From Branchiostoma floridae (lineage: Eukaryota; Chordata; Leptocardii; Amphioxiformes; Branchiostomatidae), in the NCBI RefSeq assembly GCF_000003815.2, contig NC_049980.1:23077249-23141248 (forward strand): 64,000 bases of DNA, written 5' to 3'. The notes under the pieces were generated by a model. That model was not told the origin of the DNA. It saw only the letters and a program-made list of their open reading frames with translations, and ran no database searches. Below, one piece after another: positions 39,151 through 48,419 of the stretch (positions are counted from its first letter, which is position 1; each line of letters begins with the position of its first letter). A program made the position numbers and the translations under genes.

Positions 39151-40759
39151 GTGTTAAGTTGGCGTGTTCGGTGTGTGCGCGTCTGTGGTCTGCTTGGGGA
39201 TGCACTGGCGACCCGCAACATGTGACGTTACACGGCGAAATTAAATCAGTTCGTACCTCGGCATCAGCCAAGTCTGTTTGTAGAAGCGTCCTATAGCAAT
39301 AATTGTTGCACTTGAGCTATAAGCAAAATAACTCACTGATTGACGGAATAAAAACGAACCAATACGAGGGTAACTAAGAAATGCGTTAAGTGTGCAACTG
39401 TTGTGTTACATCATATGTCATACATGTACCGATATAGTGTCGGATATATACAGATATAGCCTCCCACCCACGACATTCCCAAAGGGTGGATTGGTCTGTT
39501 TTATGTTCGGTTCCTACATCAGATGTGGACCAGTGCATACCAACCAGTGCACAAATCTGCAATTTTGTACTATAGCATACGAAGGAAGACAGCCCGACTG
39601 CCAGAAGTGGATTCTATATAGTGAAAGAATCAGCACAGAAATGCGCGGATCATTGAACTCCTAGCTTTCAACAATTTCTGTCGCTCTGTTTAAATTAGTT
39701 TCCAATTTCAATACGCTGTGACCGTGCAAAGAATTTCAATCATCATATCTTGGCAAATGATGAGTAGATCTCAGATAACATTGACATGTGGTTTCGTCAC
39801 GGCCCGATGACCGTGACCTTTCCGTCGGAGGTCAGGAAAGGCAACATGATGATACAACACAAACTCTTCAGTAGGTGACATTTGTGCCTGTCGAACAAGG
39901 TGTTGTTTTTATTTGGCAAGCAAAATTACAGTAGGATACCAACCAGGGCAAAGACCAGCCTAAAGTACACTAATATATATGAGAGTCTTTTACTAATTTT
40001 ACTAATTCCTTTAGAAATTTTGACCAAATTTCTAATAATGTTTTAAATGTGTGTCTGCGTCCATCGGTATGCTTGCTTAATTCTTTAATCCTGAATATAT
40101 ACATACATACCTATAATAGCTAGTTTGATAACTGAACATAAATGTGTTGTACCTCTAAGCATATATGACCGCTATAGCTGCACCTAGCCCGCCTAGACAA
40201 GTGGACTTCCAATTATGCCGTGATTTCACCATGATCTGACATTTGACCTGTAGGTTTCTAAACCCCATCAACCTTTGTCGTTAAGACTAATTGCCTCCCT
40301 GCTTAATGTCTTCAGGGGTTGACATTTGACCTCTAACTTATTTTCACGGTTATTTGATTTCATTATTATCACCTGCTGGTATAATTGATCAGGTGTCTCG
40401 TCTACTTTTCTGTGCAAAAATATACATTGTTTCAGCCCGTCATTTTTCCATATATACACGTAGACTCTTCAGGGAAATAAATTCTTTTTTTCGTGAACCG
40501 ATAAATGCTTTAGTAATGCCCAATGTCTGTGGTATATATAACAACAAAGGTCATGGTTTCAGGGATTGTCTCGTAACTTAAAACGTCTTTTCATACGAAA
40601 TTATCGATTTTTGCCAATTTACACGTATGTTACAGCCGCGATTAAACAACATACATGGAGGATGATAAAGTCGGAACCTCTAGATCCACTGTAGATCTAA
40701 AACGCACACTGCGAAAGGAACAACTGCTGTCCGAACACGAACACTTGGCCTAACAACAC
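39151..40759. other. Non-coding flank of the tyrosine-recombinase retrotransposon
   Basis: No gene recognised. It ends at the element boundary, where the sequence caacacgatagt meets the B2 repeat. Confidence 0.4.
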
Positions 40760-40822
40760 GATAGTACCAAATCCCATGTTACTTTACTCTCTGTTCGGTT
40801 AAGTGATGGATCTTGTGTTGGG
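40760..40822 (-). repeat. B2 split direct repeat (3' end of element)
   Basis: Identical 63-bp copy of B1 forming the other outer end of the element. The left host flank shares the gatagt core. Confidence 0.92.
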
Positions 40823-40877
40823 GCCAAAAGGCCTGAAGCCCGAAACAGGAGCTCAGTAACATGGAGAACACGCGCGG

Positions 40878-40880
<3 letters not shown>

Positions 40881-40911
<31 letters not shown>
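40881..40911 (-). repeat. Oligo(A) run (sense strand) in the 3' region of the element
   Basis: 31 consecutive T on the + strand, i.e. A on the element's sense strand, between A2 and B2. Similar long runs lie at 45224-45251 (one interruption) and 48387-48416. Confidence 0.85.
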
Positions 40912-40967
40912 CCTTCTTCTTGCAACCCCCCTTAAGTTGCCTAATGGTTCGACCCCTACTCTCACTC

Positions 40968-41042
40968 TGCGACCACAGAATGACTGCCATATGGAAATGT
41001 GGGATCTCTTATCCTCACTCACGCAAAGCAACATGGGATAGT
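40968..41042 (-). repeat. A2 split direct repeat
   Basis: Identical 75-bp copy of A1, placed between B1 and B2 and overlapping B1 by the six shared bases gatagt. Confidence 0.92.
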
Positions 41043-41057
41043 ACCAAATCCCATGTT
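41030..41057. other. Probable tyrosine-recombinase core site at the A2/B1 junction
   Basis: AACATGGGAT (41030-41039) and ATCCCATGTT (41048-41057) are perfect 10-bp inverted arms around the 8-bp spacer agtaccaa. Each outer end of the element keeps one arm: ATCCCATGTT at 40771-40780 and AACATGGGAT at 49922-49931. This matches the arm-spacer-arm form of Cre/Flp/XerC-type sites. Function is inferred from structure. Confidence 0.7.
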
Positions 41058-41099
41058 ACTTTACTCTCTGTTCGGTTAAGTGATGGATCTTGTGTTGGG
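41037..41099 (-). repeat. B1 split direct repeat
   Basis: 63 bp identical to B2 at 40760-40822. It abuts A2 through the shared core gatagt, the same junction a circular intermediate would carry. Confidence 0.92.
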
Positions 41100-41501
41100 A
41101 CCCTTCACTTCTCTCCCTACTTCTATGCTCCTTTCCCCTATCTCTTAACCTTATCTTCCTTATCCTCCAATACTCACAAACCTCACCTAACCCATTCACT
41201 TTCACTTCTCAACCCTACCCCGTAATCATGGTTTCCCTCACCTCTATACTCTTAAAAAACGATCACACACACTGCAGTCGTCATGTTACTTGTTTAATGT
41301 AGTTTTCTCTTCCATCCTTACTCTTTCATGAACAACTCAATTTCCCTTCCTTTGTTTTGTTTGTGTTCAATTCTGTTCAACATGTGCATCCTAGAATATC
41401 AGTCTCTTTTCCTCGTGTGCACCTGGCGACTTAATGCTTACTCGCAATCTGGCCCGAGCAACAATGCTTATCTATTCTTAGTTTTGTCTTGGCAAAGGTA
41501 T

Positions 41502-42848
41502 CTAAAATACCGGTCTGTATTGGTCGCGATTCTTGCGTCGGTACACCTTCGCCACATCAGTCACCTGTCCGACCGAGTCGTTTCCTTGGGTCCCCGTTGA
41601 TACTTGATCTCGCAAGACAGCCGCGGGGGTTTCCTCGTGGCATACCTTCCTGAGTTGCAAGTACCGTTGTGCTGTTGCCTTGTTTCGCCAGCCCACATGC
41701 TCCATGACGGCTGACTGGTTCGCACCCCCCATTACCATGGTGATGGCGCTGGCCGTGCGCAGACCGTGAAGGGTGTCTCCCTCATACTCTTTCATCTCGG
41801 TTAGGTACCCTTTAAAGCGGTATTGTGCCGCATCGTAAGATAGAGGCTCGTTAGTTACCTCTCGTGATTTGTTTACCGCTCTAAAGAGATAACCTTTACT
41901 GAGATCAACGTTCAGAACCTTGGCCATCGTCATGTACGCTTGCAGACCTCGTACTGGGCAGATTGTGACATTCTTGTTGGCGAGAACCGGAAAACAATTT
42001 GCTGTCCCGTCTCTTAAGGTCTTACCGAAAGTATGATTAAAAAGAATACCTTCGCCATCGGGTAGCCACGCCAATTCTTCCGCCTTGCACCTGCCTAAAT
42101 CCGACGCCCTGTCCGCTCCAAAGAACATGGTTTTGAAGAACGCCTGATCACGAGCCAACACGAATAATGCACTCTCCTTCGTTTTCGGATCCCTCATTTT
42201 TCCTACTATATGTTTACATAACGCTCCCAACTTGTGGTGGAAAACCGGCTGGGCCTGTGTTGGTTGGATCAAGGCGTTAGCCTGCTCGGCTTTCATTATC
42301 CGGAGGTACTCCTGTACCATGGGTGCGGCCGCTGGGTTCCCCGTGCATATGGCATTATTCCAGTCACCGCCCCGCCCTGACCTTATAAAGATAGATCTCA
42401 ATTGTCCTATGAGTGAGTCCACTGTCCCGGCTGCCAACCGCTGCGGGCAACCACACTCTGATTTCCGTTTTTCCCCAAAGTTTTTACATCCCATTTTATG
42501 GACCGTGGTTTTCCCCCCTTCGTCCTTCCACACCAAGAAACCGCATATATCTTTGGGTGAAGCCGTGGCAAGGTCTTTTGGAGGGGCTTTATTGCCTAGA
42601 AAATTTTTTAGTTCATTCTCAAGCGCTGCCTTCTTCTTTCCATAATCCGTACTCCCTGCCATCTTGTGTACTTCTTCCAGTCGTGCCTGTATTTTCTGTT
42701 CGTCCACGTGGACAATCTTCCGTGGCGGCGGAAAAGGCTGCCTCTCGTATCCACACATTTGGCACCTTCTGAAATCGTGATCGTTGGGATGGTGACACTC
42801 TGGACAGGCTACTGACGGCGTCCATTGTCGGGGGATCAGGGGTAGCGG
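41502..42848 (-). CDS. Tyrosine recombinase with zinc ribbon and ALOG-type DNA-binding domain
   Basis: ATG at 42758 gives 418 residues. The same frame extends upstream to an acceptor at 42849 and adds a CPEC-x10-CQMC zinc ribbon that spans this ATG. Residues about 46-160 match the ALOG fold: DICGFLVWKDEGGKTTVH, then a Cys-rich insert (HKMGCKNFG, CGCPQR), then TVDSLIGQLRSIF and MVQEYLRIMKAEQANA. The catalytic domain has R217 (ADRASDLGR), H331-x-x-R334 (LHGLRTAS), H354 (HVGW) and the nucleophile Y366 (AQRYLQL). It should integrate a circular DNA intermediate. A donor-like site at the end of the RT ORF (42955) and the acceptor at 42849 are out of phase, so a simple RT-recombinase fusion by splicing is not supported. 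Confidence 0.92.
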   Translation of the reverse strand, partial: PLPLIPRQWTPSVACPECHHPNDHDFRRCQMCGYERQPFPPPRKIVHVDEQKIQARLEEVHKMAGSTDYGKKKAALENELKNFLGNKAPPKDLATASPKDICGFLVWKDEGGKTTVHKMGCKNFGEKRKSECGCPQRLAAGTVDSLIGQLRSIFIRSGRGGDWNNAICTGNPAAAPMVQEYLRIMKAEQANALIQPTQAQPVFHHKLGALCKHIVGKMRDPKTKESALFVLARDQAFFKTMFFGADRASDLGRCKAEELAWLPDGEGILFNHTFGKTLRDGTANCFPVLANKNVTICPVRGLQAYMTMAKVLNVDLSKGYLFRAVNKSREVTNEPLSYDAAQYRFKGYLTEMKEYEGDTLHGLRTASAITMVMGGANQSAVMEHVGWRNKATAQRYLQLRKVCHEETPAAVLRDQVSTGTQGNDSVGQVTDVAKVYRRKNRDQYRPVF

Positions 42849-42939
42849 CTGTAATCAGGTGATAATGAGACGATGTTTACATGAGACCGTATGTGTTCAT
42901 TCTATGGCATTAAATACCCCGAATGAGCAATGCATGAGG

Positions 42940-45180
42940 CTATTTTTGTTCTAACCTGAAGGCCCATAGCTCCTGCCGGAATATCCTCCCCGGTCTCATA
43001 CCTTGTTTTGACGGAAACCATATTGCTGATGTGCTCCCCGCCTCTGCTATTCTGATGGCTTGTTTCGCTGCCCCTAGCAGCGTCGGCCACCACAGGGGTC
43101 TTGGGCACAGTTTTGGGACTACTATCGTAACATCTGCGTTCCACTGGATCAAGAAATTGACCACCACCCCGGTTATGTTAATAGGAGGAAAGACGTACGC
43201 ATTCTCCCTGTGACCTTCTGGGGAAAGCGTGGGGTTATGCTTAAACACATCAACGCCTGCCGAGTTCGGTGTTGGATACGGTGTGAAGTGTCGAAGTGGG
43301 TTTCCAGCCATATCCCTTTGAGTGTTTGAATCTAAGGCCATGAGATCAATCGTATGTCCTCTCTCGCCCCCAAATTCTTCCTGTAGCCGCCTCCATAGGT
43401 GTGGTGCCAACATGCAGTCTGTTTTAGACAGCTGTCTGGATGGACGGTCCGCCTCGTTGTCTTTTGTGCCGACATGGGACATGGACAACGATATATTCTG
43501 TTTCACCGTGACCTCGAATATATTCTTAATTTCCTCATTCAGGTTTAAAGATCGTGCACCGTCACCCTGCCATGCATCTACCACCGCTTTGTTATCCACC
43601 TTCAGTTCCACTCTAGAGTTTCTTATCCACCTTTCTGCCGACATTAGTGTAAGGGCCACAGCCTTTGCTTCTTTGCAATTTATGTCTTTAACCCTGTCGT
43701 GTTCTGGCCAATAGTCTCCCAGTTCGACGTCTGTGCCCTTATGATCTGTGTTGTGCAGTACTGCCCCCCACCTGTATCCTGACGCGTCAGAGGCTATAGA
43801 GATGGATGTGTGTCTCTCGTCTCTCCAGGGTACTGGTTTCATCCCTGCATCTACAAAACGCCAGTGTTCTATTTCGGTGCGTACGTCGTCAGGTAGCTTT
43901 ACACGGATTTGGCCCTCCCGTGCCATGTCTCCTATAAGTTTATTACATCTCCTTATGTAGATTCGGGCTCCCGGTACCATCAACGCCATGGAGACGCATT
44001 TTCCAACAAATTTTTGTAGAGTGTGGAGCGTTATCGTCGGGGCGTTTAGGATCGATTCTCGTAAGCTCGTGAAATTTTGGCGTTTTTCTTCCGGAAAGAA
44101 GAAGACCCCCTCCTTCGAATTCAGGCCCGCGCCTAGATGTACCAAAATCTGAGTTGGGACGATGATACACTTTCTCAAACTGAGGAAGTATCCTGCTCTT
44201 GTTAGTAACTCGCACATGACGTAGCTAGCCGTCTGTGCCCCTGCATATGGTTGGGGGGTCTGACCTGTGTTAGGCCCGGTGGCCGCTTCACCATTCAGTC
44301 GGTCGTCAATGTACAACATTGTCGGTACCCCTAAATGTCTTGCGTATGATGAAACTACACTTCCAGTTGTGTTATATATATATGGGCTCGCGGACCACCC
44401 GAACGCGAGAGTGCGGTATACAAAGAAAAAACCTTCAAATTGAAAGCCGAAATATGTGCAACTTTCTTCTGTCAAGCAGATGTGGGAGTATCCACTCTTT
44501 TCGTCTGTATGCGTCATATAGCCGCCTTTGTGCAACATTCTCGGTGCTTCAGTGATCGAGTCCAACTTAAATGGGCAACTCTTGGTCCAGTTGTTTAGGT
44601 AACGACCGTCCCAGCACATTCTTGGTTTCGAAGGTTCTACTGTGAGTGGCAATACTAGGTGGGGTGGTTTGCACTGTCCCACTTTCCCCCACATTTTAAT
44701 GGAACCGTCTTCCAGTCTGTCCTGTATCTCAGAGGCTAAGAAATCACGATGTTCCGCGCAGTTCTTGGCGTTAGGTAGAATGATTGATGGGGGCGTGTCA
44801 GACCTGTATGACGTTCCTTTGAAATCACCGTCAAATGGTGTGAGGAAATCATTGATATCTACCTTATTCGTTATCCAGTCTAGCACCTCTTTCTCTTTGT
44901 CGGAAAATGACGCAAGCTGTGACCACGTGTCTACGTTGTTATGGAGGGAACCCGCTACGAACTTCTTCGGGTTCCTAAACGGAATGGAGGTTGGGTCTAT
45001 GTTTATTTCGGAAAGAACAGCCTCCTCTGCTGGCATCGGTGTGGTAGGAACGGATTCCGGCCAGGGTTGTCCATCATATGTTACCCACGTAGTATCCTCT
45101 ACTGATCGAGTGTGCACTCGATACGGATCGAAAGATGGTAAGCTTGGCGTCAACCTTTCTCGTCCAGAGGAGCGGGGAAT
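42940..45180 (-). CDS. RT / RNase H / methyltransferase-like polyprotein of the retrotransposon
   Basis: The frame is open from the acceptor at 45180 (IPRSSGRERL) to the stop at 42940. Numbering below is from the TTG codon at 45153; the first AUG is at about codon 40. RT: HLVLPLTVEPSKPRMCWDGR near 165-184, first catalytic Asp in HTDEKSGYSH (D217), FGWSASPYIY near 251, catalytic YIDD 281-284. RNase H: SDASGYRWGA (D456), E495 in CKEAKAV, D520 in LKVDNKAV, D569 in NEADRPSR. Residues 600-693 (IDLMALDSN, GVDVF, YVFPPINI, VVPKLCPRPLWWP) match the C-terminal Dam-methyltransferase-like region of DIRS elements. It copies element RNA into DNA. Confidence 0.92.
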   Translation of the reverse strand: MPRSSGRERLTPSLPSFDPYRVHTRSVEDTTWVTYDGQPWPESVPTTPMPAEEAVLSEINIDPTSIPFRNPKKFVAGSLHNNVDTWSQLASFSDKEKEVLDWITNKVDINDFLTPFDGDFKGTSYRSDTPPSIILPNAKNCAEHRDFLASEIQDRLEDGSIKMWGKVGQCKPPHLVLPLTVEPSKPRMCWDGRYLNNWTKSCPFKLDSITEAPRMLHKGGYMTHTDEKSGYSHICLTEESCTYFGFQFEGFFFVYRTLAFGWSASPYIYNTTGSVVSSYARHLGVPTMLYIDDRLNGEAATGPNTGQTPQPYAGAQTASYVMCELLTRAGYFLSLRKCIIVPTQILVHLGAGLNSKEGVFFFPEEKRQNFTSLRESILNAPTITLHTLQKFVGKCVSMALMVPGARIYIRRCNKLIGDMAREGQIRVKLPDDVRTEIEHWRFVDAGMKPVPWRDERHTSISIASDASGYRWGAVLHNTDHKGTDVELGDYWPEHDRVKDINCKEAKAVALTLMSAERWIRNSRVELKVDNKAVVDAWQGDGARSLNLNEEIKNIFEVTVKQNISLSMSHVGTKDNEADRPSRQLSKTDCMLAPHLWRRLQEEFGGERGHTIDLMALDSNTQRDMAGNPLRHFTPYPTPNSAGVDVFKHNPTLSPEGHRENAYVFPPINITGVVVNFLIQWNADVTIVVPKLCPRPLWWPTLLGAAKQAIRIAEAGSTSAIWFPSKQGMRPGRIFRQELWAFRLEQK

Positions 45181-46603
45181 CTATAAAAAACACACAAATG
45201 GAAGGCTTACTGGGTGGTTTGTGTTTTTTTTTTTTGTTTTTTTTTTTTTTTAAAGATTTTGGTACTGTACAGAAAGACTTCATCTTGGCAAGTTCCTCCG
45301 TACCTTCAAACATTCACAGATTATTTGAAACTATCCTGGCCCCCTCCGGGTTGAACTAAACCCATACGCCATCTTGACCTTCACCCCCATGTTTCCGTAT
45401 TCTCATGGCATACATAATGTAACTTTTCCTCCCGGCCAGTCAGGATCAGTCCCTCTTCTCCTCTATGGGAGAAATTCACAGACCTCCTGCACGCCAGGTG
45501 TTACTTAGCATACGTCAAAATGCTCCTTATCGTGCTAGCCAGGCTATGCGAATCTTTCGCTGTCTACCTCACACGGGCGATGACGAATGGCTTCCCGATC
45601 TGACACCTCAACGTTGCCGTCAATTATCACCGAAATGGCTTCCTTTTCATAACGCTCGCCTTCTGTGACTTTCAAATGCAATGTCCTTATGTGCCCCTAT
45701 TTTCAACGAGATTACATAAGACCTTGACGTTCTTAGTGCCGTTCTACATTCTACAATATCTTCAATAAGTTGGAGGGGGTACTCTGACCTTATATGTACC
45801 TCCACCGCCGCCACCTACTAATTCTATCGTGTTTCCCGTCCTAAAGCTAGGTTTAAGAGCTACGACTGTGCTTCATGTTGATGCTCTTTCGTAGCCCTAG
45901 TCAGATTCACTCTTTCATAGCGGACGTTCGTCTCTCCCATACCTTCGCCTAGCTGCCCCTTAGGAATAACCTCCCAGTAAGTTTGGGGATCTCGAGAGGA
46001 AACTCCGGATAGCTCTACGCATACATGGAATATATACATTTCAGTTCATTTCCTGTATTTGTCATCTACTAGATGTAGGTTCCGTGTTGACACCCCGAGG
46101 TGGAATCACCAAAGAATCAAACCGTCGCCTGTGTCTGGCCCAGCTTGCATACATGTTTCGTTCACACCTATTCACCACGCTACGTATATCGCGACCTTTT
46201 AAGTGTAGTCGGGTTGTCACTATAACCAGTGATTGATTTGTCGCTGCCGAATTGACGGATGAGTCTCCCAAAGAACGGACAGTGCGTTTTCGTCGTACTG
46301 TGAAACGTCGATTTACGGCTGAGACTGACATCGTGATACTGACAAAGACCAGAGTTTTCTGGGAGTTTCGTAACTTTGTTCCCCTGATCAGGCCCAAAGT
46401 TCCTTGTCTATTAAGCCTTACTTCGGACGTGCCATACTTTGGTCGCCCGAGACCTTATGTGCGGTCAGTTTTCCATATCGGCCAGTAGAGCAGTAACTGA
46501 CAATCCGTGCCCCTTCCAGATACCATCTAGACCCTTTCAGCTGAGTAGTCACCTTATCCAGAGTGACACAAATGCTATTGTTCCGATACTCGTCATTTTC
46601 TTC

Positions 46604-46637
<34 letters not shown>

Positions 46638-47435
46638 TTTTTTTTTTTTCTTTTAGAAACATTTATCATTGTTTGCCATGGGATTCTTTTAACAGTCATC
46701 ACCCCAAGGTGATAGACTCACACCACAGAACCTTCATTCTTGATCTCACGAGGATCTCAGAAACGTCGTGTTTTGTATACATTTGTCGCACCATTTACGT
46801 CAACCTACAAATGATCGATCTACCCCAAAGAGCTTTCATCCTTTTCACACCACGATCATAAATTCGGCTTGTTTTCACACACAAAGTGACTGATTCACAC
46901 CCAAGACTTTCATCCTTGTTCACGCTAAGATTGGAAATGGCGGCTTGTTCCAACACACCTAGGTGAATTGTTTCACCCCCGGGATTCCTATCCTTGTTCA
47001 CACAAGGATTAGAAATGTCGGCTTTCTTACCCCATAGCCGTATTTTTTGTCAACATCTGTCAAACATCAATCATGCCACTCTAAACACCATGAAAAAAAT
47101 AAAGTTGCCATAATGATTTGAGACCTTCAAGCTTTATTGTCAACTTTCGCCCCACCGGGCTACCCGCAGGCCACAACAAGACTTTGAGGAACTCAGTTAA
47201 CCGGTGCAAAGAGAGTACAATTGACTAATGTAGGGTGAATTTTAACTTCTACGTTCAGCGTGATATACGGTGCTGGTTCCTCTCCTCTATATTATCTACG
47301 TGTCCTACTCCTAATTCCGTGTCGATAGAAATATAAGTTAACGTGACGTTGAGCTACCCTACAGTTCTAAGTTCTTACTCCTCTTCTGTCCACGCTTCAC
47401 GTGTGATCCCCTATCGGGCTGCTTTGCCATCTAAA
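45181..47435 (-). other. Spacer between gag and RT ORFs of the retrotransposon
   Basis: No long sense-strand ORF. It contains an (ATT)n/T tract near 46607-46650, four diverged units of about 75 bp at 46710-47035, a block repeated near 48049-48179, and on the sense strand an A-rich run (45224-45251) shortly before a pyrimidine-rich acceptor (TTTTTTATAG) at 45181. It may be an intron or leader used to express the RT frame. Confidence 0.55.
46710..47035 (-). repeat. Four diverged units of about 75 bp within the element
   Basis: The strings ttcatcctt, ttcacac and aa(t/c)ggcggctt or gtcggctt recur in the same order roughly every 75 bases. They are most alike in the last two units (catccttgttcac, gattggaaatggcgg versus gattagaaatgtcgg). 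No coding potential is evident. Confidence 0.55.
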
Positions 47436-48384
47436 CTACTGGCCCTTGGGGGGCAGAAAACAGTCCTTTGCCCAGTGTCCTTTCTTGCCACAGTTGTAGC
47501 AGGTCTGGGACCGCCTGGCCCCCCCTCTGCCCTGGAAAGGGCGGCGGGCCGGGGGCGGTCCCCATCCTGTGGCCCCCTCGTCCTGGCGGCGTGGCGGGAA
47601 GCGGTCGGGGGGTGGTCCCCAGGCGGCGGTTGGATGTGGCGCTCTTCGCCCGTGGAGGGCTGCTTCAGCCCTCCTTGCCTCCTCCATAAAGCGTCTCTCG
47701 CCCGGCGTCATCAACATCAGGCGGATCTGTTCGCCAATGCCCTCTTCGGCGGCGTGCCTCAAGCAGAACTCCGCCACCGACATGTACCGAGCCACCACCA
47801 TCTGCTTGGCGCGCGTGCGGCGAGCTGTCTCCACCAACTTCATCAGGGCCCCGTGCAACTTCGCCGGGTACCTATGAATGAGTGGATCCAGGCACATTTC
47901 TTTCACCTTGTCCACTTCCCGCTGAAGCGTTTCATCCTGAGAAGGAAAGACCAAGATTTGCATCAGACTACAAGTCTCATCAACCACTCTCGCCTGTGAT
48001 CGGGACGGCCCCATGGGGGTCCCGTCACAGCGTCATGTTCAAGAACCTTGATTGATCTGTCGCCGGCGACCAGACGGATAGCCAGCTAATTGAGAGAAAT
48101 CTGTGGTTTACGCCGTGCTGCGAAAATAATTGACACTTCCCTGAGAGTGCTTAACTGTCACTCTGACAAAGACCAGAGTCGATTAGGCCCTGGGAAAATA
48201 TTGTTTGCCATCTGCGGTATCTAAAGTTCGCTCAGGAATCGCCATCCTGATATTTCATTTCGGGTCAGGCTGAGTAATTTTTGAAAAACGACATGCAATA
48301 AGTCACCACTCATCTCTCTTTCAACCGTACTTAGTAGTCTGCACAAGTTAAACGAGAGGCGAGGGAAACCACTTTTTGGGGGTG

Positions 48385-48419
<35 letters not shown>

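Noticed and set aside
42232-42772. Long + strand frames opposite the recombinase ORF
   Set aside because: They are antisense shadows of a strongly supported coding frame, with no domain resemblance.
42849-42955. Intron fusing the RT and recombinase frames
   Set aside because: GT and AG are present, but the phases differ (two leftover bases into a phase 0 exon), which would put a stop shortly after the join.
43322-45253. Several + strand frames opposite the RT ORF
   Set aside because: They lie antisense to RT and RNase H motifs and have no protein-family features.
46439-46861. + strand 140-codon frame with a Tyr/Phe run
   Set aside because: It is the translation of the (ATT)n and T tract, not a protein.
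47343-47999. + strand 218-codon frame opposite gag exon 2
   Set aside because: The minus strand has the CCHC knuckle and a matching splice acceptor; the + frame is an antisense by-product of GC-rich sequence.
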